Source: Planococcus sp. ISL-110 (GTDB lineage Bacteria; Bacillota; Bacilli; Bacillales_A; Planococcaceae). Taken from it: a DNA stretch of 64,000 bases. The notes under the pieces were generated by a model. That model saw nothing but the letters and a program-made list of their open reading frames with translations. It did not search any database and was not told where the DNA came from. This document shows positions 58,172 through 64,000 of this stretch, piece after piece. The DNA is taken from contig NZ_JAGGPX010000027.1 of NCBI RefSeq assembly GCF_018613575.1, positions 62,001 through 126,000 on the forward strand, written 5' to 3'. The position numbers and the translations under genes are program-made. Numbering within the stretch: position 1 is the first letter of the stretch; each line of letters opens with the position of its first letter.

Positions 58172-58684
58172 GTGGCAACTGCAAAACGTGGAAATGTTTG
58201 GCTCGGAGCAGCCGGACTTGTAGTGAACTCCAAAGGCCAATGGCTGGTGGTGAAAAAAAGATATGGCGGGCTGCATGGGAAATGGTCGCTTCCGGCAGGA
58301 TTTGTGAATGGAAACGAAACCGTCGACCAGGCTGTCCTGAGGGAAGTGAAAGAAGAAACCGGCATGGATTGTCGGTTGATGGGGATGATCGGTTTCCGTT
58401 CTGGTGTCATACGGGAGGAAATCAGTGATAATATGGCGATTTTCTTATTGAAGGCGCTGAATGAAAAACAGCCCATAATTGCACAATTATCGGAACTATA
58501 CGAGGCAGGTTGGATATCTCCGGAAGACTTGTCCAATGAAGGAGAGGCTTCCGTAATGCTGCATGAAATGGTCTCATATGTACTGGAGGAAGGGCTGGAA
58601 CCGATAGAAGATGTAGATCCGGGCAAAGTTTTCGGCTATTCTGACTACAAACTGTTTTTTAAAAAACAGAGCATAAATCATTAA
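58172..58684 (+). CDS. NUDIX hydrolase
   Basis: 170 residues from the GTG at 58172, 7 bases after AAAGGAGG. The Nudix box GFVNGNETVDQAVLREVKEE followed by TG fits GX5EX7REUXEEXGU exactly. Substrate type cannot be told; the fold suits nucleoside diphosphates linked to another moiety. The frame continues open upstream to 58025 but that part has no RBS and does not resemble the family. The last 60 residues are acidic. Confidence 0.9.
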   Translation: MATAKRGNVWLGAAGLVVNSKGQWLVVKKRYGGLHGKWSLPAGFVNGNETVDQAVLREVKEETGMDCRLMGMIGFRSGVIREEISDNMAIFLLKALNEKQPIIAQLSELYEAGWISPEDLSNEGEASVMLHEMVSYVLEEGLEPIEDVDPGKVFGYSDYKLFFKKQSINH

Positions 58685-58810
58685 GATAGAGAATAAAAGA
58701 GAAAAGGATGATTGTCACCGTTTACATTCTTTTCTTTCTAGTTGCGCTCTAAAACATTCCATGCTATATTATCAGAATATTACAAACAGGAACAGAAGGA
58801 GGTGTTTCAG

Positions 58811-58936
58811 GTGACGATCTTCAAAAAAGCTGAAAACGTCAATCAATGCCCTTATTGCTCAGGACAAGGTTATTTTCAATTGCGACTGGGCGGTTCAGAA
58901 ACGTGCTCCTGCTGTTCAGGTTCGGGTAAAAAATAA
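58811..58936 (+). CDS. YuiA-like small zinc-finger protein
   Basis: 41 residues from a GTG 7 bases after AAGGAGGTG. Two CxxC pairs (NQCPYCSGQGYFQLRLGG and TCSCCSGSG) follow the DnaJ-type CxxCxGxG pattern, so it should bind one zinc. The homologue yuiA of B. subtilis also stands beside yuiB. The function is unknown. A longer in-frame start exists at 58742 but without RBS. Confidence 0.85.
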   Translation: MTIFKKAENVNQCPYCSGQGYFQLRLGGSETCSCCSGSGKK

Positions 58937-58951
58937 AGATATAATTCAGGA

Positions 58952-58985
58952 GCGAACGGATGGAGCAACGCCGTTCGTTTTTTTT
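58952..58985 (+). terminator. Terminator of the yuiA-like gene
   Basis: CGAACGG/CCGTTCG with an 11-base loop and long T-run. Confidence 0.85.
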
Positions 58986-59030
58986 GTATGCAGAGAATTT
59001 AGGGAAGAGCTGTGCGTTTGTTCAGCACTC

Positions 59031-59125
59031 TAGCTTTTCCTAGTGTCCAGCTCTAACGTCTCGAAAAACTGAACGTCCGCTTACGCTTTTCCATGATAAG
59101 TGACAAAGCGATGAACTCTGTTCTG
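59031..59125. repeat. Degenerate intergenic repeat (second family)
   Basis: Contains TAGTGTCCAGCTCTAACGTCTCG and GAACGTCCGCTTACGCTTTTC, wording seen in short intergenic repeats of Bacillales. A related fragment lies at 59598-59660. Noncoding. Confidence 0.45.
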
Positions 59126-59188
59126 CTAGATTGAAAGCCTTTGTTTTTTCGGGTAAACTGATGAAAGGAATAACGGAGGTTAGAGTTC

Positions 59189-59518
59189 ATGAACAGTTCA
59201 TTCACAATTGTGCAATTGATTATTTCCATGTTGCTTTTTTATGTCATGTTTTTCGGGATCGGCTTTTTATTGAATATGCTGCTTCGTATGACTTGGCTGA
59301 TGGCTGTCGTTTATCCGGTCGTCATCTTGCTGGTCGTGGATGATGTGGGCATTTTCGATTATTTCACAAATCCTGGTGAATCCTTCTCGATGCTTGGAGA
59401 TACCATCACTTCTATGACAGGTACTGATATTGCCGTCTTGCTGGCTGGTTGGGCAGGCGCAATCACTTCGGGCTTTGTCATGAAAATCCTGCGCAAAATG
59501 GGTTATCAAATGTTTTAA
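59189..59518 (+). CDS. YuiB-like membrane protein
   Basis: 109 residues, RBS ACGGAGGTTAGAG. Three hydrophobic segments: about 6-30 (VQLIISMLLFYVMFFGIGFL), 35-52 and 80-103, with a short acidic loop DDVGIFDYFTNPGESF between the second and third. No catalytic motif is visible. In B. subtilis yuiB stands in the same place between yuiA and yuiC/yuiD; the role is unknown. Confidence 0.85.
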   Translation: MNSSFTIVQLIISMLLFYVMFFGIGFLLNMLLRMTWLMAVVYPVVILLVVDDVGIFDYFTNPGESFSMLGDTITSMTGTDIAVLLAGWAGAITSGFVMKILRKMGYQMF

Positions 59519-59520
59519 TG

Positions 59521-59561
59521 AAAAATCGCCGACTCCGTTTATCTGGAGTCGGCGATTTTTT
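59521..59561 (+). terminator. Terminator of the yuiB-like gene
   Basis: AAAATCGCCGACTCC/GGAGTCGGCGATTTT with an 8-base loop and T-run. Confidence 0.92.
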
Positions 59562-59597
59562 ATTTATGTCTGTTTTTTTCTTTAGGCTACCTAAGCT

Positions 59598-59660
59598 TTT
59601 GTTGGTTGTCCAGACTCCAGCAGCCAGCTCATCGGTGCATAAGGCAGAGCTATACGGGCG
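59598..59660. repeat. Fragment related to the repeat at 59031
   Basis: GGTTGTCCAGACTCCAGCAGCC and CGGGCGCGTCCG echo the earlier element. Weak similarity. Confidence 0.35.
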
Positions 59661-59675
59661 CGTCCGTTTTTTTTG

Positions 59676-60152
59676 TTAACTCAACATTCCATAGAAGATG
59701 AAGGAAATTGCTATACCCGTCAAAGCTCCCATTAAGACTTCACTTGGTTTGTGGCCAAGTAGGGTCTTCAATTCTTTGATCTTTTCTTCTTCTTTTTTCT
59801 GTGGCCATTTTCTTGTCTCATCCATAAAGAGGTAGATATCCTGTCGCATCTTGTTGATGGTCAAAGCCTGTTGTCCAGCCTGGAAACGGACACCTGTGGC
59901 ATCGTACATGGTGATGACGGCAAACATGGTTGAGACAGCGAATATCGTCGAGGAAACACCATGCTCAAAAGCCACTGCAGTAGTTAACGATGTCACTGCA
60001 GCCGAATGGGAGCTGGGCATGCCGCCGGTTGATGAAAAGAGCTTCCAGTCAAGTTCGCGTGTTACGGCGTACTGGATGGGGATTTTAACAAATTGAGCAA
60101 ATACGATAGCGAATAGCGCGATCATAAGGGGATGATTAGAGAAAATTTCCAT
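59676..60152 (-). CDS. Divergent PAP2 family protein, YuiD-like (DUF212)
   Basis: 158 residues from the ATG at 60152. The acid-phosphatase-like FSSTGGMPSSHSAAVTSLTTA motif with the Ser-His pair is present, then membrane segments around SSTIFAVSTMFAVITMYDATGVRFQAG and the last 25 residues. The family is related to PAP2 lipid phosphatases but its substrate is unproven. It is divergent from pepA. Longer starts (to 60188) are possible; the RBS is weak. Confidence 0.88.
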   Translation of the reverse strand: MEIFSNHPLMIALFAIVFAQFVKIPIQYAVTRELDWKLFSSTGGMPSSHSAAVTSLTTAVAFEHGVSSTIFAVSTMFAVITMYDATGVRFQAGQQALTINKMRQDIYLFMDETRKWPQKKEEEKIKELKTLLGHKPSEVLMGALTGIAISFIFYGMLS

Positions 60153-60300
60153 GCGGAGCACTGCCTTTCTGTCTAAAGATGTTCTCATAGTATATCACAG
60201 ACAGAAAAAATGCTACGGCAGTTTTTTCCTTCGTCTCCCGAACTACTCGGCACCCAGATTACATGCTACACTTGAAGAGAACATAAAAAGGAGGAATTTT

Positions 60301-61794
60301 ATGCAAATCAAACTACAGCAGCATTCACAGGACAGTGGAGCCGAAATCCTTATTGTCGGCCTTAGCCGGCATCCAGAAAACAGTAAAGGCTGGAGCGGAT
60401 TCGCGCAGCGCTTTGAAGGCAAATTGGAAGGGTGGATCAAGCATGATTTATCATTCGATCTAAAATCTCTGATTACCTATCCAACGCTGTCAGGAGATAT
60501 TCCGCGCGTTTTGTTCGTTGGGTTGAATGACCGCAAAAAATTAACCGAAGAAGATCTTCGCTCCTGCTTCGGACTAGCTGGAAAGGAATTGGCGAAGAAA
60601 AAAATTAAACACGCAGCTGTCTATATGGAATCGTTCGAGAACGATAGGATTACAGCGGAAGACGTCGCTTTCTTGGCTGCTGAAAGCATCACGATGGGTG
60701 GCTACAGCTTCGATGATTACAAGACCACATCCAATGAAACCCAGGTCGATTTGGAGTCGTTGACTTTCTTGGTGGAAGAGTCTACAGAAGATCTTGAATC
60801 GGCAGCGATCATCGGTTCTGCTTTTGGACAGTCGGTCAACGAAGCACGGACTCTTGTCAATATGCCAGCGAACATCCTAACTGCCACAGCAATGGGTGAA
60901 TATGCACAGGAACTTGGGGAAACTTACGGCTTTGAAACGGACATTTTAGGCAAAGCTGAAATTGAAGAACTGGGGATGGGTGCAATTCTGGCTGTCAATC
61001 AAGGATCTGTTGAAGAGCCGCGTTTGATTGTCTTGAAATACAAAGCGACAGAAGGCTTTGAAGACCCCTTGGCGCTTGTCGGCAAAGGAGTAACCTTTGA
61101 CACCGGCGGATACTCGATCAAGCCGAAGGACGGCATTGTGGGAATGAAAGGCGATATGGGCGGTGCCGCTGCGGTGCTGGGTGCAATGAGGATCATTGGT
61201 GAACTGCAGCCGGAGAAAAACGTGCTGGCAGTTATTGCAGCAACGGATAATATGATTTCCGGAAATGCCTTTAAGCCGGACGATGTCATCACGTCCATGA
61301 GCGGGAAGACCATCGAAATCCTCAACACGGATGCTGAAGGACGCCTCGTATTGGCTGATTCCGTCAGCTACGCGAAGCAATTGGGTGCAACCCATATTGT
61401 GGATGTGGCGACTTTGACAGGTGGAGTCATTGTGGCTTTAGGAAAAGACAAAACTGGTGCACTGACAAACGATGAGGCATTTTTCGAGACCTTCCTGGAA
61501 GCGTCCCTGGAAAGCGGCGAATTTGTCTGGCGGCTGCCATTGACGGAGAGCGATAAAAAGCGCATCCGAAAAAGCGAAGTCGCAGACTTGAATAATTCAC
61601 CGGGGCGCGATGGCCATATGATTTTTGGCGGTGGGTTTGTCGGAGAATTTGCGGGAGGCACCCCTTGGATTCATTTGGACATTGCCGGCACTTCCGACGC
61701 GGACGGTCCACATGATCTCGGACCAAAAGGTGGGACTGGCGCTATGGTCAGAACACTGGCGATGCTGGTCGAAAAGATGGCAGACGAACAATAA
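60301..61794 (+). CDS. pepA: Leucyl aminopeptidase (M17)
   Basis: 497 residues, AAAGGAGGAA before the ATG. Catalytic metal and bicarbonate-site motifs of M17 are intact: VGKGVTFDTGGYSIKPKDG, MKGDMGGAAAVLGAM and the signature NTDAEGRLVLAD. The N-terminal domain (1-160) is the usual non-catalytic part. It removes N-terminal residues from peptides as a hexamer in the cytoplasm. Equivalent of yuiE in B. subtilis. Confidence 0.95.
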   Translation: MQIKLQQHSQDSGAEILIVGLSRHPENSKGWSGFAQRFEGKLEGWIKHDLSFDLKSLITYPTLSGDIPRVLFVGLNDRKKLTEEDLRSCFGLAGKELAKKKIKHAAVYMESFENDRITAEDVAFLAAESITMGGYSFDDYKTTSNETQVDLESLTFLVEESTEDLESAAIIGSAFGQSVNEARTLVNMPANILTATAMGEYAQELGETYGFETDILGKAEIEELGMGAILAVNQGSVEEPRLIVLKYKATEGFEDPLALVGKGVTFDTGGYSIKPKDGIVGMKGDMGGAAAVLGAMRIIGELQPEKNVLAVIAATDNMISGNAFKPDDVITSMSGKTIEILNTDAEGRLVLADSVSYAKQLGATHIVDVATLTGGVIVALGKDKTGALTNDEAFFETFLEASLESGEFVWRLPLTESDKKRIRKSEVADLNNSPGRDGHMIFGGGFVGEFAGGTPWIHLDIAGTSDADGPHDLGPKGGTGAMVRTLAMLVEKMADEQ

Positions 61795-61802
61795 AAAAAT
61801 GA

Positions 61803-61843
61803 AAAATAGCCTGCAGGCACATTGCCTGCAGGCTATTTTTATT
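61803..61843. terminator. Bidirectional terminator between pepA and mrpG
   Basis: A perfect 16-bp stem AAATAGCCTGCAGGCA/TGCCTGCAGGCTATTT with CAT loop and flanking A/T runs for the convergent genes. Confidence 0.92.
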
Positions 61844-62246
61844 GTTCGGTAGTTTTTTTGTCCATAAGTTTTTTCTTATGTTCCTTTAGTGCATCTGCCA
61901 TGTCGTCACGCACTGTTTCGTCGGCCACTTTGATGCCGGACATATAAGCTGCACGTCCAATCAAATGTCCGCCTACCGGTGCTGTGATAAACAGGAATGC
62001 AATGGCGATGACCATCTGTGTATTGAAAATGCCCTCAATCAGCCAAAAGTGGATGAAGGTTGCAGTCAATACACAGAGAACACCAAGTGTCGAGCTCTTA
62101 GAGGCCGCGTGAGTACGTGTATAGACATCAGGCAGGCGGATAAGCCCCAAAGCTGTGACGAGGCTGAAAATGACCCCTGTGCTCATTAATAGGATGATGA
62201 GGATATTAACGATTATTGTTTCGATCGAAAATCTCTCCTCTCTCAA
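61839..62246 (-). CDS. mrpG: MrpG, Na+/H+ antiporter subunit G
   Basis: About 135 residues from a TTG at 62246; the start is uncertain because no ATG is near and a GAGGAGAG RBS lies slightly downstream of that TTG. Three membrane helices; family segment LGLIRLPDVYTRTHAASKSSTLGVL is typical of MrpG/PhaG. The cytoplasmic tail is basic (EHKKKLMDKKTTEQ). It is part of the Mrp multi-subunit Na+/H+ antiporter. It overlaps mrpF. Confidence 0.92.
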   Translation of the reverse strand: MREERFSIETIIVNILIILLMSTGVIFSLVTALGLIRLPDVYTRTHAASKSSTLGVLCVLTATFIHFWLIEGIFNTQMVIAIAFLFITAPVGGHLIGRAAYMSGIKVADETVRDDMADALKEHKKKLMDKKTTEQ

Positions 62247-62487
62247 GGAATTTCGCAAAAGCAATGGTCCCGATAAAGGACAAGATACTCAACAATAAGA
62301 TGATTTCGAGAAAGAACTCTGTCTCGATAATCAATGACAGCAGAGCGACAATTGACACCAACGAAATTCCGATGGCATCCAGCGCCACTACGCGGTCGGC
62401 GATCGATGGTCCTTTAACAAGCCGGAACAACAGCCCTGTAAATCCTATGCTGACAATGATAAGTGAGATCCAGTAAAACATCATCAT
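62206..62487 (-). CDS. mrpF: MrpF, Na+/H+ antiporter subunit F
   Basis: 93 residues with three membrane helices; conserved LVKGPSIADRVVALDAIG loop between helix 1 and 2 identifies MrpF/PhaF. The start overlaps the stop of mrpE (ATGA). The last residues are charged (GEIFDRNNNR). Several ATG codons in a row make the exact start uncertain by one or two residues. Confidence 0.93.
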   Translation of the reverse strand: MMMFYWISLIIVSIGFTGLLFRLVKGPSIADRVVALDAIGISLVSIVALLSLIIETEFFLEIILLLSILSFIGTIAFAKFLERGEIFDRNNNR

Positions 62488-62963
62488 GGGCGGCTCACCT
62501 CCAGAATGGCTCGTTCGAATGTTTCTTTGATTGAACTGACAGCATCATCAATGTCTTCAAAGTCAAGTGCATGGATATAAAGTTTTTTCTGATCGTTTGA
62601 AATACCGATAACCAGCGTTCCAGGTGTCAAAGTAATCAGAGCGGACAGCAAGGTGATTTCCCAATCCTCTTGTAATTCGGTTTCCAACTCGAATATAGCT
62701 GGTTTCAAGTTCATATTCGGCTTGATGACAATCCGCAAAACCTGGATGCTCGACATGGAGAGCTCCTTTAGGAACAGTAGGAACAGCTTGACGACAGCCC
62801 AAGCCCGTGAGGTATAAAGCCGGTATGAAAAGAACCGGCGCATCAGGGTGATGATGCCAAGGCCGACGATAAAGCCGATTGCGAATCCGGCGGGGCTGAA
62901 AGAAACGGTCATAAACATCCAGACAAAGGCCAGGAAGAAATTCAATAAGATTTGTAAAGCCAT
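62484..62963 (-). CDS. mrpE: MrpE, Na+/H+ antiporter subunit E
   Basis: 159 residues. Two or three N-terminal membrane segments, then a cytoplasmic alpha/beta domain with ALITLTPGTLVIGISNDQKKLYIHALD, the MrpE/PhaE signature. It lies 7 bases after mrpD and overlaps mrpF. It is needed for the stability of the complex. Confidence 0.94.
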   Translation of the reverse strand: MALQILLNFFLAFVWMFMTVSFSPAGFAIGFIVGLGIITLMRRFFSYRLYTSRAWAVVKLFLLFLKELSMSSIQVLRIVIKPNMNLKPAIFELETELQEDWEITLLSALITLTPGTLVIGISNDQKKLYIHALDFEDIDDAVSSIKETFERAILEVSRP

Positions 62964-62970
62964 ATATCAT

Positions 62971-64000
62971 CTACTCCTTTAAGACCGCATCGATATAGAT
63001 GGATGGATTCAGCAGCACTTCACCCGCGCCTGAAATGAACGGCATGAAGAGTTCCGCGCCGACCCCGAATACCACTGTAATGGCAACAAGGATTACTGTC
63101 GGAATGAACATTTGATTAAACACTGATTTTTTCAATGGGACGGTTTCAACCGGTTCTCCCCAGAAAGCATAGATGAAAATGCGCACAGCACTCAACAACA
63201 CGATCAAGCTGGTTGCAAGAATGACAATGCTGCCCCAGAATTGCGGGCCTTCAAATCCACCCTGGACAATGAGCAGCTTACCTGGAAATCCGCTGAGGGG
63301 GGGAATTCCCGCCAGTCCAAATGCTGCAACAAGGTAAGTCCAGCCAAGAACCGGGTAGGTTTTGATCAATCCACCCATTTTCCGGAGATCTGTTGTGCCG
63401 AACAATACGGCGACAATTCCAACCAGGAAGAACAGAGCAGCCTTGATCAGCATGTCATGGAGCAGATAATAGATAGAGCCATCAACTCCAGGCTGGTTTA
63501 GCTGTGCGATTCCGAAAAGAATCACACCAACAGCGATGATGATGTTATAAATGATGATTTTCTTAACATCAAAATAGGCAAGTGCGCCGACGCAACCGGC
63601 AAGAATAGTTAGGATGGCAATAATTCCGAGCAATTCATGGGTAAAGCTGATATTCATCGTAAAGAACAATGTATATGTACGCATGATTGCATAGACGCCG
63701 ACTTTCGTCAGCAACGCCCCGAACAGCGCCAATATTGGAATTGGCGGTGAATAATAGGAGCCGGGCAGCCAGAAATACAACGGGAAGATGGCTGCTTTAA
63801 AGCCAAAGACAACCAGGAACATGACGGCTATGACGGTCAAAATTCCAGTTTCTTCAATTTGTGGAATCTTCACAGCCAGATCGGCCATGTTCAAAGTTCC
63901 AGTGACTGAGTAGAGGAAAGCTACAGCTGCCACAAACAAAGCGGATGAAATGATGTTCACCAGCAGGTATTTGATGGATTCACGCAGTTGAGGCTTTTCT
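62971..64000 (-). CDS. mrpD: MrpD, Na+/H+ antiporter subunit D, C-terminal part
   Basis: The minus-strand frame is open to the right edge (343 codons; complete MrpD is about 490), so the N-terminus and mrpA-C lie outside the window. Proton-channel family segments include FGFKAAIFPLYFWLPGSYYSPPIP with the conserved Lys, HDMLIKAALFFLVGIVAVLFG and LAGIPPLSGFPGKLLIVQGG. It is homologous to NuoM/NuoN of complex I and forms a proton path. Driving the gene order D-E-F-G, this is the standard mrp operon for Na+ and pH homeostasis. Confidence 0.95.
   Translation of the reverse strand, partial: EKPQLRESIKYLLVNIISSALFVAAVAFLYSVTGTLNMADLAVKIPQIEETGILTVIAVMFLVVFGFKAAIFPLYFWLPGSYYSPPIPILALFGALLTKVGVYAIMRTYTLFFTMNISFTHELLGIIAILTILAGCVGALAYFDVKKIIIYNIIIAVGVILFGIAQLNQPGVDGSIYYLLHDMLIKAALFFLVGIVAVLFGTTDLRKMGGLIKTYPVLGWTYLVAAFGLAGIPPLSGFPGKLLIVQGGFEGPQFWGSIVILATSLIVLLSAVRIFIYAFWGEPVETVPLKKSVFNQMFIPTVILVAITVVFGVGAELFMPFISGAGEVLLNPSIYIDAVLKE

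Noticed and set aside
57371-58626. Long minus-strand frames of 195 and 187 codons over NDH-2 and the Nudix gene
   Set aside because: Antisense to clear, motif-bearing genes; Ser/Pro/Thr-rich shadow sequence without RBS.

Overview
This window is ordinary chromosome from a Gram-positive bacterium of the order Bacillales, most likely a Planococcaceae relative such as Planococcus or Planomicrobium. That placement is an inference. It rests on gene order that follows Bacillus subtilis block by block (yvcK-whiA-crh-clpP; cggR-gapA-pgk-tpiA-gpmI-eno; secG-est-rnr-smpB-ssrA; fadN-fadA-fadE-yusI-gcvH-yusF-yusE-metNPQ; sufCDSUB; yunF/E/D; lipA-yutDEF; yuzB-yutJ-yuzD-yutI-yutM-yumB; yuiA/B/D-pepA; mrpDEFG), on strong Shine-Dalgarno sites with many GTG and TTG starts, and on Firmicute riboswitches and operators.

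Layout. 1-2.6 kb: the end of yvcK, then whiA and crh, facing clpP across a shared terminator; clpP has a CtsR site on its promoter. 2.7-4.7 kb: tRNA-Arg(CCG), a lemA/TPM membrane pair and a small glutaredoxin-like gene. 4.7-11.8 kb: the complete lower-glycolysis operon, with a CggR operator and an internal terminator after gapA. 11.8-12.2 kb: a GC-rich paired repeat flanked by two copies of the eno terminator hairpin. 12.3-17.6 kb: secG, est, rnr, smpB and tmRNA; the 3' end of the tmRNA gene is duplicated 0.93 kb downstream, enclosing an AT-rich mini-island. 17.6-24.2 kb: sparse accessory DNA with lipoprotein and membrane genes, a decayed gene, a BCCT osmolyte transporter, a 5'-3' exonuclease, a C39-like protein and a thioredoxin. 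24.3-30.3 kb: a FadR-controlled beta-oxidation operon interrupted by a second paired repeat. 30.3-35 kb: gcvH and its neighbours, then a SAM riboswitch and the MetNPQ methionine importer. 35-43.2 kb: a dicarboxylate symporter, a lipoprotein, the SUF Fe-S operon and two small genes behind sigma-B-like promoters. 43.2-51 kb: AlkD, YunF/E/D, a lysine riboswitch before an NhaC-type transporter, and an NSS transporter with its MetS-like subunit. 51.2-58.7 kb: lipoate synthase, Fe-S carrier proteins and two NADH-dehydrogenase-like flavoproteins, with a Rex-type and a perfect PerR-type operator. 58.8-64 kb: yuiA/B/D, pepA and the distal mrp Na+/H+ antiporter genes.

Most genes are housekeeping. The unusual material is in the noncoding DNA: the tmRNA mini-island, two head-to-head pairs of a structured repeat whose arms are complementary in a copy-specific way, the duplicated eno terminator, and operators that tie Fe-S and respiratory genes to redox sensing. 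I see no CRISPR array, complete transposase, prophage or toxin-antitoxin module. All functions were assigned by reading motifs and synteny; no database search was run.
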